The notes under the pieces: model-generated
Databases searched by the model: none
Seen by the model: the letters and a program-made list of their open reading frames with translations, nothing else
What the model was told of the DNA's origin: nothing
Program-made: the position numbers and the translations under genes
Shown here: piece after piece, positions 28,201 to 40,925 of the stretch
How the letters are laid out: every line of letters starts with the position of its first letter
How positions within the stretch are numbered: position 1 is the first letter of the stretch
Source of the DNA: Linepithema humile
Taxonomy: Eukaryota > Arthropoda > Insecta > Hymenoptera > Formicidae
NCBI RefSeq assembly: GCF_040581485.1
Contig: NC_090129.1
Coordinates: 10,898,501 to 10,962,500, forward strand
Direction of reading: 5' to 3'
Length of the DNA stretch: 64,000 nt

Positions 28201-28884
28201 AGTCGTTTTTTAATTTTATAGCTATTAGTTTAGATTTTTATAGTATTATTAATTGTGAGTACATAAAGTTTGAAAATTATATATCGCACACCCGCAAGAA
28301 AAGTGACACAAGTCAAAATTTTCGAATTTTGTTTTATGTGCGGATTGCGTTCTAAATCAGTCTTTAATCAAGAAACGTGATAGAAGTTGTATTTAAATAT
28401 TTTCCGCATGAATCCAATATGTTTAATACTGCCGTAAATAATTAATTATAAAGTTATTATTTAACCAAGTAGAGACACGTTCAATTATTTTCTGGAAAAT
28501 CAACCTCGTCTAAGGCGATTTATAATTAGTGACAGAATTTGAAATAAAAATTAATTTATGATATTATTAATGAGAAACGTTATTATTAAAGTAATTTCTT
28601 CTTTCCTCTCTAATAATTTGATATTTTTGATTTTTATCACTTTTTTTGCGAGTATGCGATGTGTGCATACATCAATATGAAACATTCAAGATGTGATAAA
28701 TACGTACCAATATGTAAGCACGATCGTAGTTAATAAATATTTCAAAAACAGAATTATTATTATCTATTCTACATCTTATATAAGTTGGCACCAAGTTTCT
28801 ATATGTACATTGACACTCCTTGTTCGAAGTGTCTACAACTACAAAAAAAAAATTTTTTTTTAATTTAAAAATATTGCTTGACAT
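25218..28884 (-). pseudogene. TLR-d: 5' half of a Toll-1-like receptor, signal peptide lost
   Basis: Exon 1 (28708 to about 28830, ends at a GTACGT donor) keeps the Cys motif (SNKECQC). The signal peptide is gone: a deletion of about 150 bp joins the exon to former upstream DNA, giving an accidental start at 28884. Exon 2 (26843-27858) is full length but has a stop TAG at 27628-27630. Exon 3 (26459-26751) has an in-frame TGA near 26580. Exon 4 (from 25829) keeps LRRCT/LRRNT clusters (NPLNCDCDVYDF) but has frameshifts near 25500 and 25265. After about 25218 the sequence changes abruptly to exon 2 of TLR-bc. The membrane and TIR regions are absent. Inactive. Confidence 0.85.
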
Positions 28885-28998
28885 TAGATATAAATTTATT
28901 TCTTAAAGTTTCAAATAAATCTTGAATAATTGAGAAACAATAGGAACTGCCTTAAAGACACATATTTTCTTGCTAGCATTTTGTATTATAATATGTAT

Positions 28999-30938
28999 TG
29001 CGACGTGAACTAGCCTCGGAATCACGCCAGATCCGAGGGAGCACGCCCAATGGAAATCAGTAACTCGCGGTATCGGCAATAAATGCTCGATTCGGTAACT
29101 TACGGTATCGGAAATAGATGCTCAATTCGGTAACTCGCGGTACTCCACGCTCGTCAAGAGCAAGGTAACTCGCGAAATCGGCAATAACTGCACGATTCGG
29201 TAACTTGCGGTACTCCACAAAATTCGGGAGCAAGGTAACTCACGCGATAACGGTAACCGGAAATGGGCGCCAGGTGCGAGTAATCGCACCGCGGTATCGG
29301 TAACTTTAACAGTTCTCAAAATTGCTCGGCCGCTCCCCGCTCAGTATATGGCAGAGGGGCGCAGTTCTTTTGTTTAACGTTAGATATCTGGAGTGAGAGG
29401 CTAACGCAAGGACAACTCAATAATTAAAATTTAACAATGATGTATTTCAGTGATTTGGTTACAAGGGTAAAGATGCTTAAACTATTCGGCCGGAGCCGAT
29501 ACGGCGGAAATAGGTTGATACGATGGTAGGGCCCTTCGCCCTATAAATTCGGTAACAAGAATAGAGTTCGATGCCTACATAAAATCTCGGGAACGCGATC
29601 ACGATAATTCGCCGCTGATCCGACTATATACAGCCAACAAAGGACTTATATTTTGATAATCCGATACGGCCGGTGAAGGCCAAATAAATATACTTTAAAC
29701 GACGGTAGCCTAACGGCCAGAAATGAGATGTCGCGGAACGGCTATTTTTCGCGGGCTTTTCCGTTTCTCGCCAAGACGCTAACTTTACGGTAACTGCAAT
29801 CTCGCGGAGAACGTTCCCGAGCAAAATCCGTCCGCGGACATTCACCCACGGTCCGGTGATAACGCGACCAAAAGACGGTAATAAACGGTACTTTCAAAAG
29901 AACGGCAACGGTAGAACGGTACGGTAACAAAACGAACGACAAACGAAACGGCAACGAGAAGAGACTGTCGGCGCTTAATTCCAGCAAGTCGGAGAGACTT
30001 TTTACGCGATATCCGGAGCCGACTGGACATGTGGTAATTGAGCGTAATTGAGCGCTCACGGTATCAAAACTACGGTTAATGGTGTGAGAGACACAAAATA
30101 CAGAACAAACTCACGCTACCAGCCATAACCGGACGGAACTCTGCGGCTACCCGAGAGGCGGCTTACAATGAGTGGACGTCTTCGGCGTCTTCGGTGTCGT
30201 CGGGCTGAGTCCTGGATGTCGTCCTCGCGCACTTGCGGCACACCGAACAGTGGCTCTTCTCGGCTCTGCACGTAGGTCCTCTCCAAATCCGCGTCGCCTT
30301 CCTGCGCATCCTGCCGATTTTCCGAAAAGGGGGGCCCCTGAGAACCGCCCACAGTTTATCCAGGGCGCCCCCCCCCCCCCCCCCGCTCACTGTGGTTTCC
30401 TCAACTCTTTCGGCCGCTAGCGTGTCGATGAGTCGATGTTCCCGGAAGAGACTGGTTAGGCTGGCCGGGCCATACTCCGGTCCTTCCGAGTGCAGCATCT
30501 TCGAGGCCCTCGAAGCCGTCTGCAGCCGGGCGAGGTCTGCTGCTGCGTGTCTCTGCGCTTCTTTGATTTTGGCTAAAACCAGAGCAAAGTTAGATAGGGC
30601 TTGGATGGCGGAGGCGACGGAATCGCGGTACCTGACCTTTTGCTGTGGGGTCACTAACGCGTGACACCCGTCGATGATCCCCCGGCGTCCGGTCTTCCTG
30701 GCGATGCTGCATCTTCGCCCTGAGGCACAAAACACGCAACGCCGCCCGCACGGGGTCTCGCCTTACAACTTAAAAAACGATATTAACGACATAAAACGGG
30801 AATGACAATACAAACAACGCGCAAAGATTGTGGAGTCTCGCGGGTTGCTCTCTCCACGCGAGGAGCAACACCAGGACTCTTTGCTCCCTCGGCCGGGCTA
30901 TCGCCCTTGTGACGGCGCTCGAAAAGCGTCACGTCACA
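28999..30938 (-). mobile_element. Solo-LTR-like element, copy 2 (inverted relative to copy 1)
   Basis: 1,940 bp, the reverse orientation of 22323-24244. Ends are TGCGACGTGAAC and CGTCACGTCACA, with GTAT on both sides (28995-28998 and 30939-30942). It sits upstream of TLR-d; the empty site is visible upstream of TLR-a near 3490. It has a poly-C run near 30368. One strand carries a 190-codon open frame (30163-30735) partly alignable with the matching frame in copy 1, but no domain is recognised and I do not call it a gene. Confidence 0.6.
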
Positions 30939-30942
30939 GTAT

Positions 30943-32750
30943 AATATGTGTAATAATTATTATACATAGATTGTTTCTGTCAATTTTTGCACAGATAAGT
31001 GCAGTTGTTTGTTTACAAATTAGCTAGGTTTAATTTAGCTGTGTATGTAAATTGTGTTAAGAACAAGATAGTAAAATTATTAAACGCTGTTTATCGTTTG
31101 AGTAAGTGACATAAATATACATGTCACATTTGCAAATAATAACTTTAATCTTCTTCTTTATTATCTTTAAATATTATAGCAAGTAAGAAGCAATGTCCAG
31201 AAAAACGAAAATAAATTATTCTTGAAAATAAATCACATCAATAAAAAAAAAATATTATGTTACCCGGCAATATTTATTTCTTAACGATTGTAAAACTTAC
31301 ACATTTTGTAAACGCATTAACTACAGCGCGAATATACAATTTAATTTTACACTACGTACGTGAAGGATCATTAACAGAAGGTGATGCATGAATAGATTCA
31401 TAAAAACAAAATTCATACTATTTACTCACCTTGTTTTATATTAAATACGTTGTAAATGTCTACGAGCTCCGTTTTTAGATTGCTTTTTCTAATAAAAAAT
31501 AATGATGACAAATGATGCTGGACAATATTATTTCTATCTACGGGTATCACACATATGCACTGCTTGTCATGTTCCTCAACATTTCTGATAGATTGGTTTG
31601 TTTTTATTGTGAACTATGTTCCTTAGAAAATTCATATAAGCAGTGGGTTTACAAGACAACATAAAAGAATTATGTTTATCTAATTTATAAAACTATAATC
31701 ACATTCCACACTCGCACGCAATATATTTCAAAATATTGTTAACTACAATCTACTATTCGTTAGACGGCTGATAGAATCTTGAACATTTTTGTCTCCAAGT
31801 TGGAGAGTTGTTATTCTTTAGCTGGTCCTACGTAGACTGACTAAGTAATCGCGATCTTTTATTTTTCTCTTTTGACTGTTTCCGCTCTTTTATTGTTTTT
31901 CTATTATTTATTCTTCTTAGCTTTGTATAGTTATACAATATACAAAAAATGTGTTTAATTGTATGCGTGATACGTAAGAAATTAAAAGCACAAAACATAA
32001 ATAATTTATTTTACTTGAGACGATATTTCTAGACTTTTTAAAACAATTATCAGCAACTCACTTAATTAATCTCGAATAATCAGCAGAATTTCTTATCACG
32101 AAACCACAAAATGAAAAGAAGAAAGAAAGATATGGAGAAAGATTATCTTACTGCGTGCGTTCTAATTTAAAAAAAAAACGAAAAGTTTGTTACATTATTA
32201 TATTTATACTACACATACTACACATATTATTATTTAAATTTAATTACAAAATTTAATTAAAAAATAAGATAAAAATTAAAACTAATTTAAATTAATAATA
32301 TTTTTTAATATATATATTAATTAATTTTTTAAATTATTTATATTTTTATTGCTTAAAGAAGATAAACAACATTTGTCAGTGGATAATATATTGTCAATGT
32401 TTCTAAATTGTAAGTGATATATTTATGTATGTATACATATTTCGCTATACTTCTGCATAGTGCAGCAATATTGAATAAACAATCTTACAAACTACATATG
32501 ATAAAGAATATAGTTAATACATTTTATCGTTTGTGATAATTCTATGTTACTTATCATTTTAACTCGCTGTCAAATCGTCTCTTTCTATGTATTATAGAAA
32601 CTAATTTTTTGTTTGCAGTTGTATCAATTTCATGACTTATCATTATAGTATATCTTATTGATAAAAGTTAGTTCACGATAGAGAAAGAGCAAGTGCTTTA
32701 GGAAATACAATGAATAAGTTTTTGATTATCTTTGTTCACAGTTCATGATT
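30943..32750. other. Duplicated intergenic block between TLR-d and TLR-e
   Basis: Noncoding AT-rich DNA closely matching about 57000-58480 upstream of TLR-e and, in its last 230 bp, the 3' flanks of TLR-bc (12200-12470) and TLR-f (59990-60236). It includes the 3' UTR of TLR-e next to 32751. Confidence 0.7.
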
Positions 32751-34254
32751 TTAGACTTCAGATTCAAGAACTTCTCTTTGGACATAGTTGCTTCTCGGTC
32801 GTCTGGATTGATGCGGCAGTGCGTATCTTAATTTGTCCCAAAACCAAGGATCTCCCCATTTAACGTACGTGTTCATAGATATGTACGCTCTCAGTTCAGG
32901 ATCCAAATTATCTGTGGGTCCGATGTCACCATACAAGATCAGTATCACTCGCGTCCGTTTTTCGCTTAACGCTTGACGATGGGCAGCCCGAAATTCCATT
33001 CTTCCCCAGATGCTCTTCAAGAAATTTGGCGACAGCACCACTATTGTCCGTCTAGAATTATCTACGGATCTAGCAATATTATCCGGTATCCATTCGCCCG
33101 CTAACCAATCTCGATAATGAACACACAATTTGAATGGTGTTGGGCCACTCTCGAGATTCGGTATCAGCTCGTCTGCTATAAAATCGATATCTTTGTGCGA
33201 GAAGCTCACAAACGCATCGTATAATCTGTCCTTATCCAATTCCTCTTCCGTAACAAACCATAAACACCACTGATGCGCAAAAAGCCATATTTTAATGTGT
33301 TCTTGGTATTTGTAATACAGACCAAAAATACTACCAATTAATCCAATAAAAGCAATTGTTGCACTGATGCTGATAATCATTGTTACGTGAGAAGGACAAA
33401 AATCGTCCCAGGTCATTTCTGATATGGATGTATTCTTTCTATGACATATTACTTTATAAGCTTCGGGCATTTTGATTATTCCGGATTCTGAATGAATAAA
33501 TTTATAAAAATTTCTAGCATCACAGTCGCATTCCCAAGGATTTTCATGTAACGTCAAATGAGTTAAATTGGCAGAGTGGTTCCAAAATCTCAGTACATCA
33601 AGATCTATTCTTAATAAGTTGTTATTGTGTAGCTCCAAATCCTGAAATGTGTGTATGTTCAGTATGTTTTAAATTAAATGATAAAGCTTAACATTCTTTT
33701 ATAATACTTTTAAGGATAAATAATTTTTATAATTCTATATTTCGGCCATATATACATATATACATATATTTTATAAATTATTATATATAGCTATTTGTGA
33801 AAAAAATTCAAAATCAATTTGTCAAATTTTTTAATTAGACATTTCGAATTTGTTTCCGTAGCATACGTTTCTAACAGTTTCTTTAAATTTTTTTGTATAA
33901 ATTATTTTTATGTAAAATACAGTTAAATTACGCACCTCTGTTGTCTCCGATAATCCAATTTTGGAAATAGTAGATATGTCGTTGTGAGATAAAAAAAGTT
34001 TATTTACTGATCTGAGTTTTAATTTTTCCAAGTCTGGCATTTGTGTTAACCGATTATGAGAGAAATTCAAATAAAATTTCGTAATTGTTTTAACTGATTT
34101 TGTCAAATTTTGAATAAAATGAATGTCAGGTTCTCTTATATTGTTTGGCACATTAGTTAAGTTTTTATGAGAACAGTCAAATATGAACCCAGCAAACACT
34201 GAATTTAACTGCAACATAACATGAAAGTAACATGTAATGTAACAGATGTTACAC

Positions 34255-34744
34255 GGTATTTATATTACATTAATATAAATTTCTTTTTTAGACGCAATAT
34301 AATAGCTATTTCATAGCTGTTACATTGCTTTGTTAGCTTCTCGTTATTTAAAAATAGAAGTAATGTAACATAAATATAACATATTATACAACAAATGTTA
34401 TATTGATTTTATATTAATGTTATGAAACCTGTCATATAACAATTATTTTGATATTGGTAAAGAAATTTGTATTATAATGTTTCTGCAATAATTTAATTTA
34501 TTATTTTCAATTACGCGGGATTTATTAGTCATTAGCAGAAACCGGATACGGACTCTAATGTAAATAGCTAATATTACGTTATTTACATTAGGTTATTTAA
34601 CGGTACTAATGGTATACAGCGCGCGCATTGTCTTCTATGCGCGCGATTGGCTCGTACATTTTATTGCGCCGCGTGCATTGCTTGTACGCGCGCAATTGGA
34701 CCGTGAGAGCTACACGACACTTGCGCACGCGTGCTTTGGTGATT
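34255..34744. other. Subterminal noncoding region of the 11.35-kb element
   Basis: AT-rich to about 34500, then a more GC-rich stretch with repeated GCGCGC words (34618-34735). No gene recognised; the 76-codon open frame starting at 34628 is not supported by any motif. Confidence 0.5.
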
Positions 34745-36729
34745 GATATGAAGAAGCATTACAATCATGAGAAGGAATCAACCTCGGTGTCAGCAGGATC
34801 ATCGGCCATTTTTAGACCGTTCAAGAGGACGACTATTGGCATCGAGTCCAATGTATAGAATCCGAGGCCGGACTCGTCACGGTTTTCTTCATCGACGAGG
34901 GATACAAGGAGCAGTACAAATCCAATTTGCTGCATCTCTTGGAGAAGATATTCTGCATCCTTCCTGCTTAGGTGACGCATCTGGGCAACACAAATCTATC
35001 TGGACATCATTACTGCGACGATGTACGACGATAAGCTCGTGGCCAGATTCCGCGAGCTAGTCTCGGACACGGATCTGCTTTTGACGAAAGTCATCAGAAT
35101 AGCATCCGGTGGAATCCCGGTGGTGGAGATATTTAAAAGAGTCGGACCGAATAACATACTGGCCTCCATTAATCAAGCAGTGAACTTGGACAGCCAGCTA
35201 TTAAAGTAAGTATTCGTATCTTTGTGCCATTTTAGAGACATTCTCGAAGTCCCAGCCTTTTAAAAAATACAAAAAAGAAACGATTTTTTTTTTGCCTAAC
35301 AAGATAGAAGTCCCCCTTAATGAAGCTTTCTCTTTGTGTCAAGAATGCATCGTCTTATTGTTGTGTCTTTTATTGTATATTTTATAACTAGGACATACGT
35401 GCGCACGTGTAGCGCGCGCCTTTTTTCTTTTCTTACAAACTGTCAAATGCAATCATCTCTGACAACCGATCGATAATAAATGAAATCATCTACGCGAACT
35501 TGACAATAGATAAATCGATTGATAATCGTCACGATGACAACGAAAAGAAACTTCAAAAGTAAATAATAATATGCCTTTTTTTAGAGAGGGATATGTCTGT
35601 TACATTTGACTTGTGTTTCATATTTTTTTGTATTCTGTTCCACTGCTCTTGCGTTCTTTAGTTTTTAAGCTTGATCGTAAACGCTTTATCATTACATTTG
35701 CAGAGTCAACGAAGACAGCAACAATAATATCAAGACCAAGAAACGCGTGGAACGCAAGAATTCTCGTGCTCTCGAGCCTGTCGGCAAATTGAACCCGCCC
35801 ACGATTTCGAATATCGGCCAGTACTTTGATGTTCACATAACGTTGGCCGCACATTCGGGACACTTTAACGTGCAACCATTAAATGATGCGAATGAGCTGA
35901 AAGTACGTACAAAGGCATATATTTTTTGCCTATGTTGAAGCTTAAGCAGTCAAACAAAATAAATTATTATATCGGAATTTTATCTTTTTCCAGGCAATGA
36001 TGGAAGATCTGCAAAAGTGCTACATCACATACGATGGTCTACCATTGGAAACTGTCAGCAAGGGCATGCTCTACGCGGGGATATTCAACAATGACTGGTA
36101 CAGGTATGCGATCTCGCACATCTCTGTCTATAGATCTATAAATTTATATAGATAATACACACATCATTTTACAGTTACGCGAAGAAAGAATAGTTTTTCA
36201 ATTAACTCACTTGATTTTTTTTCAGGGTATATACGTTACCAATATTATCAGCGATAATGAAGTGTCTGTGTACTTCTGTGACTTCGGTGATGTGACGATA
36301 GTGCAACACAGTAGTCTGCAGCCGTTGAAAAGCGAGTTCCTAAGATTGCCGTATCAGGCAGTGAAGGCGAAACTTGTTGGTAAGAGAAAAGCGCTCTTCC
36401 CACAATTGAACTCGACTTGAATTATTTTTTCAATGAGTTTTAGCAATAACTTTCTTTTTTTTTTACAATAAATAAGAATAGAATCAATGAACAACGACTG
36501 GTTGGTAGGCGATTGCGTGAGGTTCAAGGACTTGGTGCTGGACAAGAACTTCGTCTCGGTGGTCGTCGAACCGGCGTTTGATCACTTCTCTCCTGCTAAC
36601 ACCATGCTCGGCTTAAGATTGATCGACGTCAGCACCAAGAAAGACATATACATCGACTGACTGTTGGTGGAAGAGAAGCGTGCCAAATTCATCGATGGAT
36701 TGGAGAAGAATCTTTCGTCGTCTAGTTAG
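34745..36729 (+). pseudogene. Captured Tudor-domain gene fragment (TDRD7/tapas-like), decayed
   Basis: Five exon-like blocks keep introns and splice sites: about 34790-35207 (donor GTAAGTATT), 35704-35902, 35994-36103, 36226-36379 and about 36475-36729. The first encodes one Tudor domain (ESEAGLVTVFFIDEGYKEQY), the fourth a second (ISDNEVSVYFCDFGDV, SEFLRLPYQAVKAKLVG). The linker block (FDVHITLAAHSGHFNVQPL) is typical of multi-Tudor germline proteins such as TDRD7/tapas that organise nuage and the piRNA pathway. Damage: a TAG in the first Tudor near 34970, a frameshift before 35020, an unclear acceptor before 36475 and a TGA at about 36658 in what should be the last exon. The 5' part of such a gene (LOTUS domains) is missing. 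Introns show genomic capture, not a retrocopy. Confidence 0.75.
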
Positions 36730-37680
36730 CTCGTTGCAATTGGTTTGTAAACGACAGCAATATTTTCTTTATGATCGCGTTATCTTCTTATATACACGGC
36801 GTTATACCGTGAAACGTGAGTTCCTCGTAAAAGTACGATACGTAAATAACTAATGGATCGTAAATCGAATGATACGTAAATGATACTTTTTTTTCTCCTT
36901 TCACGACACGGTATAATGGAGCGTGCGAGTATTATATATATATATATAATGAAGTCAGGTAATTTTTTTAATGGTATTTTTATGCAATTAATATTCAAGT
37001 ATATATACAAATTTTTATAGCCTTGTATAATATAATTAAGGCTGTTTTACAAGAGGTAACCTTAAACAGCTGTTTTTGCCTCGTTGACAGCAAATTGATC
37101 GTATGCGTTGCTTAAATAAAATCAGGGAATATTGATATTCTTGTTCATATATGGCCTGAAAAATCGATTTTTTCAAAATTTTACCCTGTTTATACCCCTT
37201 AATGAAGCTTTCTTTTTGTGTCAAGAATGCATTGTCTTGTTTAGGATTTATCATCTTTTGGTTCTTGATAAATTGTTATTTATAATACTAGAGTCTGTAA
37301 AAATATTTATCATCTTTATTTAGAATTTTACATTGTCTTATTTATACTTATCGTTTGATTTAAATACACACACACAAGATGTTCCATATCTATCGTAACA
37401 CCCATTAATTTTGATGTTTACATTTTCATCTCAGAAATAATCTCAAAATCTGACATTCAAGGGTATTGCGATAAGTCTGGAACACTCTGTATATATTTGC
37501 ATACACGTGTGTGTTACATGCTTTTGTTTTGATATTCAAGTTTTTCATACGTGTTATTTTTTTAACAAATGCTAGACGTCTCTCACATTGTGCGTGTCAA
37601 ATACGTATGCATTTTTATATATTTCTTTATAAATTTATGTATTAATAAGATTAAATGCTATAATTATCTTCAATTTTTTC
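36730..37680. other. Noncoding spacer between the Tudor fragment and the transposase
   Basis: AT-rich. It holds a roughly 45-bp word (TTAATGAAGCTTTCTTTTTG and following bases, near 37197) that also occurs inside the first intron of the Tudor fragment near 35315. No gene was recognised. Confidence 0.55.
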
Positions 37681-38174
37681 AGTATTACAGTGGCGATAAA
37701 CAGCGAGCTGTAAACTAATTTAAAACTTTTGGCAACTGTTAACTGCGGTGCAGACTTTGGGACACGATTAGAATTCCGTTGTTGGTAAGTAACTTTTTCA
37801 TAATTACGATATTTAGATTATATATTTAGGATACGATATTAGATTATATTTTATAATATTTACAAAATTATATATTGAAACTTATGCAAATTGCAATCTA
37901 TTTCAATTTTAATATTTTTATGTTGAAAATTTGATGTTCAAAGATTATAAGAGCAAATGGAAAATTAAAAATTGTTAAGAAAGTTTTTACAAAGTTACTA
38001 AAAAGTTAAATACTTTGTACTTGTATAATTATACTTTGTATAATTTAATAACTGACATATTAGTACTAACAACAAATCTATACTAATCTATAATTGAAAA
38101 TATTGTATATATATATATATATATTTTATATTTGTTTATTATTTTTTTTTATTTTTTTATTATAGTAATACATC

Positions 38175-40205
38175 ATGCCTAAAGATATTCAGTTTTTATG
38201 CAAAAGGCGAAAGAATCAATTAATAAATCACGAATTAAATAAAGTTCTTAATTATAATACTTTGCATTTAATTAAATTGGATGAGGCGTCTAGTGCAATG
38301 ACAAATACAAAAACAACTATGATTAATAGTGTTGAAACGTCTAAAATTAACATTTCCCAAGATGAAGACGAAAATAATGAATTATCAGCACAATTGCTGT
38401 CAGATAACGAAAATGTTCAGCATAACTCTGAATTGCAGGAAAGTTTTTCAACAGATAGCGAATGCAATAATGGTACAACTTTAACAGAAGATTTACAACA
38501 ATTCATAATTGAGCGTTGTATATCACATAATACTTCAAACAAATTACTACAAATTTTGAGGAAACACGGTCACGTTGAATTGCCTACTGATGTTAGGGTT
38601 TTAGTTAAAACACCACGCAATACATCTGCAACTTTTATTTCGCTGGGCAGTGGTAAATATATCCATTTTGGTCTTGCATCAGGTTTGAAACGATCAATAA
38701 AAATGTATTCAAATTTTATTAATGATAATAACATTAAGATTAATATTAATGTTGATGGGTTGCCAATTTCAAAAAGTTCTGGTAGTCAATTCTGGCCAAT
38801 AATGATTTCTATTCAAGATATTGATATATATACGTTGCCAGTTATAATTGGAGTTTATCACGGTATGTGCAAACCAAATAATTGCAATGATTTCTTAGCA
38901 AACTTTGTCGATGAATTGGTATTACTTTCCAAAAATGGTATAATTGTTTCCAATAAAAAATATGTAGTTATTGTAAATGCAATAGTATGTGATGCTCCAG
39001 CAAAATCATTTATTACATGTACAAAAGGTCATACGGGATATTTTGCATGTTCTAAATGCATTCAAGAAGGTGATTTTGTGCGAAATAGAGTGATTTTTCC
39101 AGAAACAAATAACGCTTTACGTACAGATCAGTCATTTAGAAATCGGACTCAATCCGAACATCATAATGGTGATTCTATTTTAGAGAGACTTTCAATTGAC
39201 ATGGTATTGCAAATTGGATTGGATTATATGCATCTTGTTTGTTTAGGTGTTATGAAACGAATGTTGCAATTATGGGTCAGAGGAAAAAAAGATGTCAGAT
39301 TAGTAACAGGTGATGTTGATTCCGTTTCACATGATTTATTAGCGATAAAATATTGCATTTCATCCGAATTTTCAAGAAAACCTAGATCTTTAAATGATGT
39401 AGACAGATGGAAGGCAACGGAATTCCGTCAATTTTTGTTATACACGGGTATAATTGTTATGAAATCTGTGCTATCTCCGTATTGTTACAATCACTTTGTT
39501 ACTCTTAGCATTGCTGTAAGGATATTGGCTGATCCTCAATTATGTATTTCATTCAATGATTATGCGAATTCATTGTTAATATGGTTTGTTTCTAATTTTG
39601 GTAATATCTACGGTGATGAATATCTGTCTTATAATGTTCACAACTTGCTTCATATAGCCAAAGATGTACAAACCTTTGGTTGCTTAGATAATTTTAGTTG
39701 TTTCAAATACGAAAATTATATGCAGAAAATAAAACGAAAATTACACCAATCCGGAAAACCTTTAGAAGAGTTGTCCAATCGTATATTCGAAGAATCACAG
39801 CTTCCAATCCAACCGTTCCGCGTTATGCAATATCCAATCATTATTTTTAAAAACAACAGAATTTCTTATCTACAATTTCAAAATTTCAAAATTGGTATAA
39901 ATGAAATTGATAATTGTGTTTTAATAGATAACAAGTCGGTGGCTTTTATTTTAGAAATATTTGAAGAAAATAATGTTTTATTTGTTCTTGCGCAGTGTTT
40001 TTTAAATCCAACTTCTTTTTTCACAACACCATGTCCTTCAGAAAGACTTGGCATATTTCAAATTGCAAAGAATACGACTTCAAATACTATTAAAATTCCA
40101 GTAACACGAATAACCAGAAAATGTTTGAAAGTTAAAAATCTTTCTGAAGTAGGCTCTTACATCACAATTCCGCTTTTACTTACTGCAACAGAAAATACTG
40201 TTTAA
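38175..40205 (+). CDS. tnp2-like (EnSpm/CACTA-type) transposase, 676 aa
   Basis: A single uninterrupted coding exon. Motifs fit the tnp2/DUF4218 family: NVDGLPISKSSGSQFWPIM near residue 195, AIVCDAPAKSF followed by HTGYFACSKC near 270-290 (likely metal-binding), GLDYMHLVCLGVMKRML near 350, and the C-terminal YNVHNLLHIAKDV...DNFSCFKYENYMQ near 490-520. Asp in VDG, CDAP and DYMH are candidate catalytic residues. An acidic, Ser-rich N-terminus precedes the core. The ATG follows an acceptor (TTTTATTATAG, 38165) that pairs with a donor at 37785, so a 5' UTR intron is likely. It would recognise and cut the element ends in the nucleus. Full length and free of stops, it may still be active. Family placement is from remembered motifs, not a search. 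Confidence 0.75.
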   Translation: MPKDIQFLCKRRKNQLINHELNKVLNYNTLHLIKLDEASSAMTNTKTTMINSVETSKINISQDEDENNELSAQLLSDNENVQHNSELQESFSTDSECNNGTTLTEDLQQFIIERCISHNTSNKLLQILRKHGHVELPTDVRVLVKTPRNTSATFISLGSGKYIHFGLASGLKRSIKMYSNFINDNNIKININVDGLPISKSSGSQFWPIMISIQDIDIYTLPVIIGVYHGMCKPNNCNDFLANFVDELVLLSKNGIIVSNKKYVVIVNAIVCDAPAKSFITCTKGHTGYFACSKCIQEGDFVRNRVIFPETNNALRTDQSFRNRTQSEHHNGDSILERLSIDMVLQIGLDYMHLVCLGVMKRMLQLWVRGKKDVRLVTGDVDSVSHDLLAIKYCISSEFSRKPRSLNDVDRWKATEFRQFLLYTGIIVMKSVLSPYCYNHFVTLSIAVRILADPQLCISFNDYANSLLIWFVSNFGNIYGDEYLSYNVHNLLHIAKDVQTFGCLDNFSCFKYENYMQKIKRKLHQSGKPLEELSNRIFEESQLPIQPFRVMQYPIIIFKNNRISYLQFQNFKIGINEIDNCVLIDNKSVAFILEIFEENNVLFVLAQCFLNPTSFFTTPCPSERLGIFQIAKNTTSNTIKIPVTRITRKCLKVKNLSEVGSYITIPLLLTATENTV

Positions 40206-40605
40206 TTGCAATACCATATCAAATAAAAGTTTTTTGGTTTTTATCGGTCTTTATTTTTCATTATGCTTATATAGGTCATGGTCTTTATTTCTTGTTATGC
40301 TTAAATAACATTAAAATTTGAATTTATATATCAAGGTTGTTGTGTTACAGAGACAATTTATCTTAGAAACCGGCGGAAATAATCAGAAATACACTGTTTT
40401 CGATTAAGGTTTATCGGTTTTTCTTGGTTTTCTTATTTTTTTATGCTTATGATCTTGAATTTTTTTTAAATGACTGATCTGTACGTATTGATCCATTATT
40501 TGTAAACATTTCTTATTTGGTTAAAGTCCATCGGTTTTTATTGGTCTTAATTTTTTTTATGCTTATTGGTCTCAAATTTTTTTCTTATTATTGGTCTTGA
40601 ATTTT
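40206..40605. other. Transposase 3' flank with a duplicated DUF4806 exon fragment
   Basis: Position 40332-40391 (GTTACAGAGACAATTTATC and onward) is a partial copy of the acceptor and start of the DUF4806 exon at 43814. Several TTGGTCTTAA words follow, as they do downstream of the DUF4806 gene. It appears that the end of one gene region was duplicated behind the other. Confidence 0.7.
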
Positions 40606-40609
40606 TTTT

Positions 40610-40870
40610 ATTCAACATATTGGTCTTACATTTATAAATATTGCTTCATTGGTCAAAGTTCCATCGGTTTTTGTTGGTTTTAATATTTTTTCTTCTATAT
40701 TGGTCTTACATTAATAAATATTTTTTTATTGGTCAAAGTTCCATCGGTTTTTGTTGGTTTTAATATTTTTTCTTCTATATTGGTCTTACATTAATAAATA
40801 TTTCTTTATTAGTCAAAGTTCCATCGGTTTTTGTTGGTTTTAATATTTTTTCTTCTATATTGGTCTTACA
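40610..40870 (+). repeat. 80-bp tandem repeat, about three units
   Basis: CCATCGGTTTTTGTTGGTTT recurs at 40661, 40741 and 40821, giving an 80-bp period. Noncoding. Confidence 0.9.
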
Positions 40871-40925
40871 TTTATAAAAACTGTAATTTATAAATTTATA
40901 AGGATGATTTCTAATAACAAATCAA

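Noticed and set aside
30163..30735. A 190-codon frame in the second solo-LTR-like element
   Set aside because: Only partly alignable with copy 1, where it is interrupted; no recognisable domain.
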